DNA from: Burkholderiales bacterium
GTDB taxonomy: Bacteria > Pseudomonadota > Gammaproteobacteria > Burkholderiales > Burkholderiaceae_C
Assembly (NCBI GenBank): GCA_016703325.1
Contig: JADJCH010000067.1
Coordinates: 1 to 64,000 of the forward strand
DNA length: 64,000 nucleotides
Direction of reading: 5' to 3'
Below the pieces are notes generated by a model. The model was not told the origin of the DNA and searched no databases. It was given only the letters and a program-made list of their open reading frames with translations. A program made the translations under genes and the position numbers. Position 1 is the stretch's first letter; each line of letters begins with the position of its first letter. Positions 44,420 to 53,481 of the stretch are shown piece by piece.

Positions 44420-45988
44420 TCAGGCGTTTTCGTGCACTGTCTGGAGTCTGGAGAGCAGGTCTCCGAGTGCGTCGAAGGCGCGCACTTGTTCAGCCTCTCG
44501 TCGATCACGGATGTATGTGCGACGAACCTTGCTGGCGATCAGGTGATTCAACGCCTCATCTATCACGTCGCCCGATACCCCCAGCATCGCCATGAGGCTT
44601 GCAGCCGTGCGTCTCAGGTCGTGGGCGGTCCATTTGCCGCCTGGCAGCTCCAGCGAGGACGTGGCCTTCGTTCGATTGCTCTTGCCGGCGCCGCCCTGTC
44701 TGTCAGTCAGCTGCTTGCCGAACGAGGTAACGACCACAGGCCGATTGTTCTTTGCAGCGGGAAACAGCCAAGGCGATAGTGCGCCATCGGAAGAACCCTC
44801 CTGCAGCTCGCGCAGTGTCTCCAGCTTTGCAATTTGCGCCAGAGCGAAATCGCTCAAGTGGATGGTGTGTGGTCGTCCATTCTTGGTAGTCGTCAGATGC
44901 CACGTGCGCGCATTGGGGTCCACGATGCCCAGCTTCACATCGTTGACGTCGGCAATTTCCTGCAACTCGATCAGTCGTTCCGTGCGTGCCTTGTGGCCAG
45001 CAGGTAACGAGTCAGCCCAGATTGCACCCAGCAACTCGCCCACGCGCGCGCCGGTTGCCAACGTCAACCAAATGGCGGCAGCACTGCGTGCGGTCATTCT
45101 GGCCGAGGCGATCGCCGGGCCTAGAAGCTTCAGTTCATCCTTTGACAGGACTCTGTCGCGTGCCACTTCCCTGCCGACGAGCTTGGACCGTTTGATGGAT
45201 GCGGACGGATCAAACGTCAGCAGGTCGCGCTCTGCCGCCCACAAGAACATTTGCTTGAGGTCGCCCAGCACCATGGATGCGACCCTCTGCTTGCCGGCGG
45301 CCATGAGTCGGTCAACCACCGCCAGGATGTCTGACTTCTTTACTGTATCAATGGGCACATCTCCGACAAGATCGAACACGTGCAGATGGAACTGGGCAAT
45401 GGCCTGTTTGCCGCCGTCCTTGCGTCCGATCGTGTCTCCGCTTGCAAGCGTACGCTGCATGAGCGCGGATGCCTGCCACTTGCTGGCAAGAGTACGAATT
45501 GTCAGCCGCCGTGCTTGGGCAAGTTCGTCGGCTTGGGCGTCGGCGATGCGCTGGCGCTCCAGGTCAGCCAGTCGTTGACGCTCAAGCGTTGCAGCCTCGG
45601 CGGCATCTTTGCGGGCCTGTTCTGCCACCTGCACAGGGTCAATGTTGTCCGCCACTTTGGCCCGTAGGGCCGCTGCACGGGTAGTGGCCTCTTCTAACGA
45701 GGGGTCAGGAAACCCGACCACGCCGCGTTCGTCGTCGGCCCAAAGCCTGGCTCGCACCTGTTTGCCGGTGACGGGGGACCGGTACCGATAGATCCAAAAG
45801 GCGCCGCTCTCGGTCTTACGCAGGTACAACCCGTTTGCAGCCCGCAGTTCATCGCCTGCACTGGCCTTCCTTACCCATCCCAGCACCTCCCGATGCGTGG
45901 TGCCGATGTTGTGCTTGGTCCTTGTGTTGGTATCCACCTCAGTCTTTCGAGCGTTGCAGTCCTTTGCTGCCAGGCAATTTTCTGGCAA
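44420..45988 (-). CDS. Tyrosine integrase of the genomic island
   Basis: This 522-residue integrase of the island/prophage type starts at TTG 45988 or at a GTG near 45938. The catalytic set is clear: WLTLATGARVGELLGAIWAD (Arg), TTTKNGRPHTIHLSD (Lys), GGKWTAHDLRRTAASLMAML (HxxR) and LNHLIASKVRRTYIRDRREA (His and Tyr). An N-terminal Arm-type DNA-binding region (ANGLYLRKTESGAFWIYRYR) precedes a coiled, Ala/Arg-rich linker. It is transcribed away from the att site at 46118, as usual for tRNA-targeting elements. Confidence 0.95.
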   Translation of the reverse strand: MPENCLAAKDCNARKTEVDTNTRTKHNIGTTHREVLGWVRKASAGDELRAANGLYLRKTESGAFWIYRYRSPVTGKQVRARLWADDERGVVGFPDPSLEEATTRAAALRAKVADNIDPVQVAEQARKDAAEAATLERQRLADLERQRIADAQADELAQARRLTIRTLASKWQASALMQRTLASGDTIGRKDGGKQAIAQFHLHVFDLVGDVPIDTVKKSDILAVVDRLMAAGKQRVASMVLGDLKQMFLWAAERDLLTFDPSASIKRSKLVGREVARDRVLSKDELKLLGPAIASARMTARSAAAIWLTLATGARVGELLGAIWADSLPAGHKARTERLIELQEIADVNDVKLGIVDPNARTWHLTTTKNGRPHTIHLSDFALAQIAKLETLRELQEGSSDGALSPWLFPAAKNNRPVVVTSFGKQLTDRQGGAGKSNRTKATSSLELPGGKWTAHDLRRTAASLMAMLGVSGDVIDEALNHLIASKVRRTYIRDRREAEQVRAFDALGDLLSRLQTVHENA

Positions 45989-46117
45989 CTCGGATCAGGC
46001 TTCCAGTGTACTGACTTGGATCTCGTGGGATGAAGGTCAACGATAACTCATTGATTTATATGAAATCGATGGAACCAGATGGATGACAGGAAGTGCAGAG
46101 AAACGGTTCTTGTACTG

Positions 46118-46163
46118 ACTTCTAAGCAGCAGGTCGGGGGTTCGAGTCCCTCCGGGCAGGCCA
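46118..46163 (+). other. att site: 3' half of a tRNA-Arg(TCT) gene
   Basis: The sequence from the anticodon loop (CTTCTAA, anticodon TCT) through the T-arm (GGGGGTTCGAGTCCCTC) to the acceptor and encoded CCA (46161-46163) is present. Upstream bases do not pair with the acceptor GGGCAGG, so the 5' half is absent. This is the scar left downstream when an element integrates in a tRNA 3' end. The intact tRNA should lie at the other end of the element, outside this window. Confidence 0.8.
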
Positions 46164-46360
46164 TGGCAGTGGTTCAAGACGGCTCACGGCGGGTCAAAAA
46201 TCAACAAGAATCAATGATCTGGCAGCACCGATCGTCTCGCTGCCATCCAGGCCGTCGCTTTGCATCGAGCCCTGCCTCGGGGAACAGACTTAGGAATGCT
46301 GCCTGACCGGGGCACAGAGTTCTCTGGAGCGTGGCTCCTGGGCGTTACCGTTCATTCGAT

Positions 46361-47332
46361 TCATTCGCGCTCAAGCTCCAGGAAAGTGCGGCTGGCATTG
46401 CCGGGCCCGAGGTCTGCGGCGTTGTGCAGCTGTTGCCACCGACGCCCATCAAAGGCCTTGACCGCCGTGCCGATGTCCTGACCATCGTCGACCGCCTTCT
46501 TCATGTGCGCGCGCAGCGCCATGAGGTAGTCGCGCGTCTCGGCCTGCGCCGTCTGCAGGTCCGTGACCCTGCCGTGCCCGGGCACGATGCGCGCTGGGGC
46601 CAGTCGCTCGATCTCGGCGAAGGTGGCGAGCCAGGGCAGGGTCCGGCTGACCGGAATCACGCCCAGCAGGCGGTCGACGTAGACCACATCGCCGCTGAAC
46701 AGCACGCCCTTCTGCGGCAGCCACACCAGCACGTCGCCCGGTGTGTGGGCGCCGCCGCGATGTCGAAACTCGAAGGTGAGGCCGCCCAGGTCCAGGCGCT
46801 CCTCGGTGCCGGCAATCCAGCGCTGCGGCAGGGTCGGCACGGTGCCCGCCACGCCGTCGCCGAGTGCGGCGCGCAGCCCCTCCAGGTGATCGTTGCCCCG
46901 GTTGCGCATGTCGGCCTCGCCCTGGGCGTGCGCGATCAGCTGCGCGCCCTGTGCCTGGAACCAGCCGTTGCCCAGCCAGCGGTGATCCTGTCCGCCGGTG
47001 TTGATGACCCACTTCACCGGCAGCGGCGTGACCCGGCGCACCGCGTCCTGGATGCGCTGCGCGCTGCCTGCGGTCGCACCGCTGTCGATCAGCACCGCGC
47101 CGCCGGGCGTGAGCACCAGCCCGATGTTGGCGTTCAAGCCCTGGTTGGCCACCGTGCGTGCGCCGGTGTCGCCGATGTGTGCATAGACGCCTTCGGCCAC
47201 GCGTTCGAAGCGCACGTCCTGGGCATGGGCCGGGAGAGCCGCCGCCAGCACAAGGCCGACGGACACCCCTCTCACAACGCTGCGCAGCCAGGCGCTCACG
47301 CACCACCCTGAGCGAAGAACCCACGCCGTCAT
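46361..47332 (-). CDS. Secreted MBL-fold metallo-hydrolase (quinoprotein-relay type)
   Basis: A 323-residue protein with a signal peptide (VSVGLVLAAALPAHAQD). The beta-lactamase fold shows VLIDSGATAGSAQRIQD, VKWVINTGGQDHRWLGNGWF, RHRGGAHTPGDVLVWLPQKG, VLFSGDVVYVDRLLGV and RIVPGHGRVTD. The usual HxHxDH motif reads TGGQDH, a variant I associate with quinoprotein-relay zinc metallohydrolases. It is probably periplasmic with an unknown substrate. The small secreted gene behind it on the same strand may be related. Confidence 0.8.
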   Translation of the reverse strand: MTAWVLRSGWCVSAWLRSVVRGVSVGLVLAAALPAHAQDVRFERVAEGVYAHIGDTGARTVANQGLNANIGLVLTPGGAVLIDSGATAGSAQRIQDAVRRVTPLPVKWVINTGGQDHRWLGNGWFQAQGAQLIAHAQGEADMRNRGNDHLEGLRAALGDGVAGTVPTLPQRWIAGTEERLDLGGLTFEFRHRGGAHTPGDVLVWLPQKGVLFSGDVVYVDRLLGVIPVSRTLPWLATFAEIERLAPARIVPGHGRVTDLQTAQAETRDYLMALRAHMKKAVDDGQDIGTAVKAFDGRRWQQLHNAADLGPGNASRTFLELERE

Positions 47333-47360
47333 GTCAATGCACCTTGAATGTGTCGAGATC

Positions 47361-47792
47361 TCATTTCAGGCGCGGTTTCAGGATCGCCTCCACATCCGCG
47401 GCGGACCAGCCGCCCTTGACACCCGGTGGTGTACCGGGGCCAGCCGGGAAACCCACGAAACCGACTGCGCTGCCATCGGCCCGCTGGTGTCGATGCTGAC
47501 CGTCGATGAGCACGACCACCGGCACGTGGCCGGTCACGCCCACCGCCTGCAGCCGCTTCTCACCTGCGGGGGTCTCCAGGTCGATCTCGACGACCTTGAC
47601 CTTGCTGCCCTGCGCGGCCAGCCAGTCGCGCAGGGGCTTGAGCGCGGACAGCACCGGCGGGTGCGCGAAGGCGATGATCTCGACGACGGGCTGCGCCGCG
47701 TGCGCCGCGGGGAGCATCGTGAGCGAGGCCGCGGCCGCCATCAAGGTGGCGATCCAGCGGCGGCGGGTCTGGCGGCGGGGGGGCTGGGGCAT
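47361..47792 (-). CDS. Secreted thioredoxin-like small protein (143 aa)
   Basis: ATG at 47792 with a signal peptide (LMAAAASLTMLPAAHAAQP). The mature part has a thioredoxin-like pattern, VVEIIAFAHPPVLSALKPLR then VKVVEIDLETPAGEKRLQAV and VPVVVLIDGQHRH, but no CxxC. It lies 11 bases after the DUF4395 membrane gene on the same strand, so the pair is probably an operon. The function is not known to me. Confidence 0.7.
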   Translation of the reverse strand: MPQPPRRQTRRRWIATLMAAAASLTMLPAAHAAQPVVEIIAFAHPPVLSALKPLRDWLAAQGSKVKVVEIDLETPAGEKRLQAVGVTGHVPVVVLIDGQHRHQRADGSAVGFVGFPAGPGTPPGVKGGWSAADVEAILKPRLK

Positions 47793-47803
47793 GGCGGGCG
47801 ATC

Positions 47804-48559
47804 TCACTTGCAGCTGTTGTGGAGTTTCCACTTCTCTTCGTGTCCGATGGCCTTGGCGAAGTCGGGCACCTTGCAGCGTTCGGCCTCCGCGGCATCGGCC
47901 GGCGACGGCGCCGCGGACTCCACCGGGGCGGGCGCCTGCGCCTTGACGTAGGGATCGTTGGCGATCACGTGGTTCGTCCAGGCGCCGATGACGCCGACGA
48001 AGGCGAGCGCCACCCCGGCATGCGCCCAGCTGCCACCGGCGCCGCGCTCGGGCACGATCTCGCAGACCCCCCCGGGGCACAGCTGCGCCTGCTCCTTGTT
48101 GAACCAGTTGTAGACCTTGCAGCCGATGCAGATGCCAAACGCCGTCTCGAAGAACAGCAGCACCAGGCAGGCCGCGCAGACGAAGAGGTTGATCGGCCCG
48201 ATCACGTGCCGGAGGACCACCAGGTAGAGCATCACCAGCGCCAGCACGAAGCCGATCGCCCAGGCAAAACGCTTCTGCGGCGCACCCACCCACTCGGGCT
48301 GCTGTTTGCGCACCATCCACTGGCCGAGGATCAGGCTGGGCGCGAACCTCGGGTTGACGAAGATGCGGATCGTGAAGTCGATCAGGAAGGCCACCACGAA
48401 CACCCGCGTCGGCTGGAAGTTGCCGATCAGCCAGGCGTTCATGAACGAGACGATGGCGAAGAAGAACACGACGCCGGCGGCGGCGCGCACCGCGCGTTCG
48501 TTGAGCACGGGAATCGGGAACTCGGGGCGCCGTTCGCCGAACGCGAAGATGAGGGACAT
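47804..48559 (-). CDS. DUF4395-type membrane protein
   Basis: A 251-residue protein from ATG 48559 (MSLIFAFGERRPEFPIPVLN). Several membrane helices are evident: AAAGVVFFFAIVSFMNAWLI, VFVVAFLIDFTIRIFV, WAIGFVLALVMLYLVVLRHV and LFVCAACLVLLFFETAFGIC. A conserved Cys pattern, CIGCKVYNWF and CPGGVCE, matches the DUF4395 family. The C-terminal extension adds another helix and AERCKVPDFAKA. The function of the family is unknown; it may deal with sulfur or metals. Confidence 0.8.
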   Translation of the reverse strand: MSLIFAFGERRPEFPIPVLNERAVRAAAGVVFFFAIVSFMNAWLIGNFQPTRVFVVAFLIDFTIRIFVNPRFAPSLILGQWMVRKQQPEWVGAPQKRFAWAIGFVLALVMLYLVVLRHVIGPINLFVCAACLVLLFFETAFGICIGCKVYNWFNKEQAQLCPGGVCEIVPERGAGGSWAHAGVALAFVGVIGAWTNHVIANDPYVKAQAPAPVESAAPSPADAAEAERCKVPDFAKAIGHEEKWKLHNSCK

Positions 48560-48727
48560 GGTCTGGAGCGTAGGGAGGACGATGATCGGTATTGGACCGC
48601 CCGCACCCTGCGGCACCGATGTCGATCGGTGGCCGAATTGCATCGCCACCTTGCAGCAGGTGGGCATGCAACACTGCGATACAAAAATCCGACGGCGGCG
48701 CCCCCTGGCGTCGGCGACGCTTGCACC

Positions 48728-49459
48728 ATGGAACACAAGGACCGCATCCTGATCGTCGACGACGATCCGGACATTCGCCAGCTGCTGGTGGACTACCTGC
48801 AGCGCAACGGCTTTGAAGCCCTGCCGGCCGCCTCCGGGCGGGAGATGGCCGTGATGCTCGAGCACCATGCCATCGATCTGCTGGTGCTGGACCTGATGCT
48901 GCCCGACGCCGACGGCCTGACGCTGTGCCGCGACCTGCGCGCCAGGTCCAGCCTGCCGGTGCTGATGCTGACGGCACGCGGCGAGGAGGCCGACCGCATC
49001 CTCGGCATCGAGATGGGCGCCGACGACTACCTGGTCAAACCCTTCAGCCCGCGCGAACTGCTGGCGCGCATCAGAAGCATCCTGCGCCGCACCCGCGCGC
49101 TGCCGCCGAACCTGAAGCCGGATGCGCAGCGCTGCCTGGTCTTTGCCGGCCGGAAGCTGGACACCGCCACCCGGGTGCTGACCAGCTCGGCGGGGGTGGC
49201 GACACCGCTGTCGGGCGCCGAGTTCAGGCTGCTGCGCATCCTGCTGGACCACCCGAACCGCGTGCTCAACCGCGACCAGCTGGTCGAGCTGATCCATGGC
49301 CGTGAGGCCGAACCCTACGACCGCGCCATCGACGTGCAGATCAGCCGCCTGCGCCAGCGCCTGCAGGACACCGGCCGCGAGTCCGGCCTGATCAAGACGG
49401 TGCGGGGGGAGGGTTATGTGCTGGCGGTGGTCGTCGAAGGGCGTGCGTCATGCGAATGA
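48728..49459 (+). CDS. OmpR-family response regulator
   Basis: A 243-residue regulator from ATG 48728. The receiver domain has ILIVDDDPDIRQLLVDYLQR (acidic pair), LVLDLMLPDADGLTLCRDLR (phospho-Asp) and DDYLVKPFSPRELLARI (Lys). A winged-helix DNA-binding domain follows: PLSGAEFRLLRILLDHPNRV and YDRAIDVQISRLRQRL. It overlaps the histidine kinase by ten bases. The signal and targets are unknown. Confidence 0.95.
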   Translation: MEHKDRILIVDDDPDIRQLLVDYLQRNGFEALPAASGREMAVMLEHHAIDLLVLDLMLPDADGLTLCRDLRARSSLPVLMLTARGEEADRILGIEMGADDYLVKPFSPRELLARIRSILRRTRALPPNLKPDAQRCLVFAGRKLDTATRVLTSSAGVATPLSGAEFRLLRILLDHPNRVLNRDQLVELIHGREAEPYDRAIDVQISRLRQRLQDTGRESGLIKTVRGEGYVLAVVVEGRASCE

Positions 49460-50526
49460 ACCCGCGCCCGGTGCTGGCCAGGCTGCTGCCGCGGACGTTG
49501 TCCGGCCGGATCATGCTCATCCTCGTGCTGGGCCTGCTGATGGCGCAAGGTGTCAGCCTGCTGCTGCACCTGCACGAGCGCTCGGCCCTGATGGCGGCCG
49601 GGCATCTGCATCCAGGCCTGTCGGCGTTGGAGGCCCTGCCGCTGCGGTTCATCTGGCATGTGTCCCTGACGCTGGGGATCGTGCTGGGGGTGGCGCTGGT
49701 GGCGATGCGTTGGGCCACCCGCCCGTTGGGGCAGCTGGCCCATGCCGCCAAGGCCTTTGCACACGACCTGAACACGCCGGCCCTGCCGGAGGAGGGGCCT
49801 GCCGAGGTGCGCAGTGCCGCCGAAGCCTTCAACTTCATGCAGCAGCGCATCCGGCAGCTGGTGACCGAGCGCAACCGGGCGCTGGCCGCGGTGTCGCACG
49901 ACCTGCGCACGCCGCTGACGCGCATGCGGCTGCGCGCGGAGCTGATCGACGACCCCGCCCTGCAGGCCCGCCTGAACGCCGACATCGACGCCATGCAGGT
50001 GATGGTCAACAGCGTGCTGGCCTATTTCCGCGGCCTGGAGGACCAGGAGGCCGCGCAGGCCATCGACATGGAGGCCCTGTTGTTCAGCCTGGTCGAGGAC
50101 GAACAGGCCCTGGGCCGGCCGGTGCGCCTGCGCGAGCGGGCCCCAGGTGCCCCGCCATTGGGGCCCCTGGTCGGCCGGCTGTCGCTGCTGCGCCGGGCGG
50201 TGGCCAACCTGATCGACAACGCGGCGGCCCACGCGCCGCAGGTGACGGTGGCGATCGAGGCGGAGCCCGGCCACCTGAACCTGGTCGTCGAGGACAACGG
50301 CCCGGGCATTCCCCCCGAGCAACTGGATCGTGTGCTGGAGCCTTATGTCCGCCTCGATCCGGCGCGGTCGATGGGGCGCGGTGGCGTGGGGCTGGGGCTG
50401 GCGATTACCCGCGATGCGATGGCCTGTCACGGCGGGCAGCTTCGACTGGAGAACCGCTCGGGCGGCGGTTTGCGGGCGGTGCTGCGGCTGCCGCTTTTGG
50501 GGAGCGGTCGGAATCTGCAGCGATGA
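49450..50526 (+). CDS. EnvZ-type sensor histidine kinase
   Basis: A 358-residue kinase from ATG 49450. Two membrane helices flank a short periplasmic loop (IMLILVLGLLMAQGVSLLLH; FIWHVSLTLGIVLGVALVAM). HAMP follows, then the His box ALAAVSHDLRTPLTRMRLRA. N and G boxes are RAVANLIDNAAAHAPQ, LVVEDNGPGIPPEQL and GGVGLGLAITRDAMACHGG. It pairs with the regulator upstream. Its last 122 bases overlap the convergent nnrS gene. Confidence 0.95.
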   Translation: MRMNPRPVLARLLPRTLSGRIMLILVLGLLMAQGVSLLLHLHERSALMAAGHLHPGLSALEALPLRFIWHVSLTLGIVLGVALVAMRWATRPLGQLAHAAKAFAHDLNTPALPEEGPAEVRSAAEAFNFMQQRIRQLVTERNRALAAVSHDLRTPLTRMRLRAELIDDPALQARLNADIDAMQVMVNSVLAYFRGLEDQEAAQAIDMEALLFSLVEDEQALGRPVRLRERAPGAPPLGPLVGRLSLLRRAVANLIDNAAAHAPQVTVAIEAEPGHLNLVVEDNGPGIPPEQLDRVLEPYVRLDPARSMGRGGVGLGLAITRDAMACHGGQLRLENRSGGGLRAVLRLPLLGSGRNLQR

Positions 50527-51784
50527 AGGGGCCGGCAGGCCGTGCCGGCGTGCCGCGCCCCAGCCACCCGCCGTGGCGCAGCAGCCAGGACAGCGCCAGC
50601 AGCAACCAGGCCAGGCTGGCGCCCCGGGTCAGCAAGCCCGCGTCGTCGGGCCAGAGGGCGGCGGCCACGCGCAGGGCCACCGCGACCTGCAGGAGTAGGA
50701 ACAGCATCTTGCCGTGCCGATCCACCAGCGGCGAACGCCCCTGGTGGGTGACGGTGACCCGGGTGGCCATCACGAGCAGCGTGCCGCCCAGGTAGCCGAG
50801 GGTCAATGCATGCAGGCCGGCCAGTTGCAGCAGGCGCTGCAGGTCCGGCGGCAGCACCGGGGCCCGGCCGGCGGCCAGCAGCGCCAGCGCCAACAGCCAC
50901 CACAGCGATGCGGTGAACAGCATGCGCACCAGTGGCGACTTCAGCGCTGGTGTTCCCCACCAGCGCAGCGTCAGGGCTGCGCTGGCCAGGCAGACGATCC
51001 CCAGGTGCACATCCATCAGGCCCGTCAGGCTGATCAGGCCACCGAGCGGCCAGAGGTCAGGCCCTGCGGCCCTGGCGCCCTGGACCAGGGCGGCCGACAG
51101 CAGCAGCCACAGCGGCCAGCGGGGCCAGCGGCGCTCCAGGGCCGGCCACAAACCGTCGCCCAGGAAGGGCAGCAACCGGTGTGAGGCAACGATGAACACC
51201 GCCACCGGGCCCCACCACAGGGCCGCCAAGGCCAGTGCACCGACGCAGGCCACCTGCCCCGACGACAGTGCCGCTGCAGCGACCCCATGCGCCAGGACCA
51301 TCACCCCCAGCGCGGTGACGATGAGGCGAGGATGCAGTGCATCGGCACGGCGGGCCCGCCGCAGCATCTGCACCGACCGCCAGACCAGGTGAGCCAGTCC
51401 CAGGGCCGCCAGCCACAGCCCGGCGGCCGCCACCGGCAGATCCAGGCCGCCTGTGGCGGCCAGACCGGTGAGCAGCCAGCCCGCCGAAAACGCCGCGACG
51501 CCGCTGCGCAGGCGGCTGGCCTCCACCACAGGAGCGGCGAGCCATTTCGGCCCAGCCGTGAACAGAAAGCCGGCGATGAACAGCGGCATGGAACCGATGC
51601 TGAACCACAGCGCATGCAGGGTCACCGCCGGCAGTTCGGCCGATACCGGTTCCAGCCCGGGAGCGCGCAGCAGCACCGCGAACCACCAGAGGGCGCTGGC
51701 CACCCACTGAACGCCGCCCCAGAAGAAGCACAGGCGGTGCGGTGAGGTCAGCAGCGTGCGGGCCCGCCAGACTGTGTCGCTCAT
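50405..51784 (-). CDS. nnrS: NnrS family membrane protein
   Basis: NnrS proteins are heme/copper-linked membrane proteins induced with nitric-oxide metabolism. ATG at 51784 begins MSDTVWRARTLLTSPHRLCF. About twelve hydrophobic helices follow, with family features such as HALWFSIGSMPLFIAGFLFT and LQLAGLHALTLGYLGGTLLV. It is 459 residues, with a low-complexity Pro/Arg tail that extends into the 3' end of the kinase gene on the opposite strand. The tail may be non-essential. Confidence 0.93.
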   Translation of the reverse strand: MSDTVWRARTLLTSPHRLCFFWGGVQWVASALWWFAVLLRAPGLEPVSAELPAVTLHALWFSIGSMPLFIAGFLFTAGPKWLAAPVVEASRLRSGVAAFSAGWLLTGLAATGGLDLPVAAAGLWLAALGLAHLVWRSVQMLRRARRADALHPRLIVTALGVMVLAHGVAAAALSSGQVACVGALALAALWWGPVAVFIVASHRLLPFLGDGLWPALERRWPRWPLWLLLSAALVQGARAAGPDLWPLGGLISLTGLMDVHLGIVCLASAALTLRWWGTPALKSPLVRMLFTASLWWLLALALLAAGRAPVLPPDLQRLLQLAGLHALTLGYLGGTLLVMATRVTVTHQGRSPLVDRHGKMLFLLLQVAVALRVAAALWPDDAGLLTRGASLAWLLLALSWLLRHGGWLGRGTPARPAGPFIAADSDRSPKAAAAAPPANRRPSGSPVEAARRDRPSHRG

Positions 51785-51828
51785 GGGCAGGCTGCGCCTC
51801 TGTCCTGCGCCTCTGTACGGTGGCGGCA

Positions 51829-52095
51829 TCACGCCAGCGCGAGCAGCCGGCGCCCGAGCTCATCGTCGCTCAGGCCGGCCACCTCGACCCGCTTGGTGCG
51901 GCCGGACGCACCCAGCTCGATGGTGACGGCGGACTTGGGCACGCCACAAAGCTCGGACAGGAAGTTGATCAGCGCCTTGTTCGCCGCCCCGTCCACCGGC
52001 GGCGCCTTGAGCTGGATCTTGGGTTTGCCGTCGTGCAGGCCGACGCATTGGGTCTGCCGGGCGCCGGGCTGGCAGTAGACGACGATCTTGCCCAT
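51829..52095 (-). CDS. DUF167 (YggU) family protein
   Basis: An 88-residue conserved protein from ATG 52095 (MGKIVVYCQPGARQTQCVGL). The family signature IQLKAPPVDGAANKALINFL is complete, followed by VTIELGASGRTKRVEVAGL. The function is unknown despite wide conservation. It is on the same strand as the zinc-ribbon gene next to it. Confidence 0.93.
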   Translation of the reverse strand: MGKIVVYCQPGARQTQCVGLHDGKPKIQLKAPPVDGAANKALINFLSELCGVPKSAVTIELGASGRTKRVEVAGLSDDELGRRLLALA

Positions 52096-52133
52096 GCCGA
52101 TGCTGATTCTGATGCCGATACCGGTGGCCGGCC

Positions 52134-52472
52134 TCAGCTCTTCTTGACGAATTCGGACTTGAGCTGCATCGCGCCGAAGCCTTCGATCCTGCAGTCGATG
52201 TCGTGGTCGCCCTCGACCAGGCGGATGTTCTTGACCTTGGTGCCCACTTTGATGACCGCCGAGGAGCCCTTGAGCTTGAGGTCCTTGACCAGCGTGACGC
52301 TGTCGCCGTCGGCCAGCAGGTTGCCGAAGGCGTCCTTCCAGACTTTGACTTCGTCCGCTGCTTCGCTGCCGGCGGTCGGGTCCCACTCGTGGGCGCACTC
52401 CGGGCAGATGCACAGGCCGCCGTCTTTGTAGGTGAACTCGCACTGGCAGCGGGGGCAGGAGGGCAGGGTCAT
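52134..52472 (-). CDS. PhnA/YjdM-like zinc-ribbon protein
   Basis: A 112-residue protein from ATG 52472. The N-terminal zinc ribbon is PSCPRCQCEFTY and GLCICPECAHEW. The C-terminal PhnA domain contains VKVWKDAFGNLLADGDSVTL and VKDLKLKGSSAVIKVGTKVK. Named for the phosphonate operon, but this family is often found without it. The exact role is unclear. Confidence 0.92.
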   Translation of the reverse strand: MTLPSCPRCQCEFTYKDGGLCICPECAHEWDPTAGSEAADEVKVWKDAFGNLLADGDSVTLVKDLKLKGSSAVIKVGTKVKNIRLVEGDHDIDCRIEGFGAMQLKSEFVKKS

Positions 52473-52554
52473 GGGTGGGCTGTCGGAGTGGAGCTGGGGC
52501 ACGGGGGCAGCATCGTACCGTGAGCGCGTAGGCAGGACCGGGCCGGCGATGTCG

Positions 52555-53478
52555 TCACTGCCCGGGCTGGCGGTGGCTCCAGCCCCAACGGTCCATGACG
52601 CGCTGGTCGCGGGCACTTTCCGCCTCGATCGAGTCCTTCGGCAGCTGCTTGAGGCAGTCTTCCAGCGCCTGCGGGTCCATCACCTCGGCCGGCGGATCCT
52701 CGCTCATGCGCGGCTCGGAGCGGCCGTCCCAGGCAAAGCGATTGCGGTGGGCGGTGGGTTCGGGTTGGCAGTCGTTGCGGTACAGCGGCGGGCCGTCCGA
52801 TGCGAAGGGTGAAAAGGAAATCGTCTTCTCGAACACCAGAGGCCGGCCGGTGGGTGTGGGTGGCCATTGCGGCATGTTGCCGATGGCTTCGCGGGCCAGG
52901 CGCTCGGCCAGCGCGGAGGTGGACCACAGGGTGTCGAGCCGGGAGAGTGAGCCGTCCGGGGCGATTTCCACCCGGAAACGCACCATGCCCTGGTCAGGCC
53001 CCTCGACGGCCGTGCCCATCATGCTGCGCACCTGCTGGCCCCAGGTGTGGCGGTAGGCCTTGCTGTTGCGCAGGGTGTAGCGGGAGGCAAAGGCCCATTC
53101 TTCCGCGGAGGGTGCCGGCGGAGCGGCCTGGGTGGCCGGCGGGTGGCTGGCGGCCGCAACGGCCGCGACGGCTGCAGCTGGGGAAGGGGCCACAGCGAGG
53201 GAGGGTTCAGGCTGCGGGGCCGCCGGGGCGGCCTTCGGCAAGGCAGTCGGCCGGTCCGGTGTGGGCGGTGTTGCGGGTGGGCTGCGGTCGGGCTCCGCAG
53301 GCAACAGCATCATCTCCACCACCGGGCGAAGCTCGGCCGGTTTGGGTGGGGGTGCGTTGGTCGGCTGCCGCGGCCCGGCAGACCCCAGGGCCACCAGGAC
53401 CAGCGCATGCAGGGCGATGGACGTGAACCATCCGGTCAGCGGCCCGATACTGAACCCGGAGGCGGCCCGGCAGCTCAA
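52555..53478 (-). CDS. TonB-like proline-rich protein
   Basis: A 307-residue protein with one N-terminal membrane anchor (GWFTSIALHALVLVALGSAG). A long Pro/Ala linker follows, then a TonB-type C-terminal domain (VRFRVEIAPDGSLSRLDTLW, ALAERLAREAIGNMPQWPP). It ends in an extra roughly 80-residue tail. It may transmit energy to an outer-membrane protein, but no receptor or ExbBD is adjacent. It ends four bases before the rhodanese gene start region on the same strand. Confidence 0.75.
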   Translation of the reverse strand: MSCRAASGFSIGPLTGWFTSIALHALVLVALGSAGPRQPTNAPPPKPAELRPVVEMMLLPAEPDRSPPATPPTPDRPTALPKAAPAAPQPEPSLAVAPSPAAAVAAVAAASHPPATQAAPPAPSAEEWAFASRYTLRNSKAYRHTWGQQVRSMMGTAVEGPDQGMVRFRVEIAPDGSLSRLDTLWSTSALAERLAREAIGNMPQWPPTPTGRPLVFEKTISFSPFASDGPPLYRNDCQPEPTAHRNRFAWDGRSEPRMSEDPPAEVMDPQALEDCLKQLPKDSIEAESARDQRVMDRWGWSHRQPGQ

Positions 53479-53481
53479 GCT

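Noticed and set aside
46095..46163. A complete tRNA-Arg gene
   Set aside because: The upstream bases cannot form the acceptor or D-arm with the 3' half, so only the att fragment is called.
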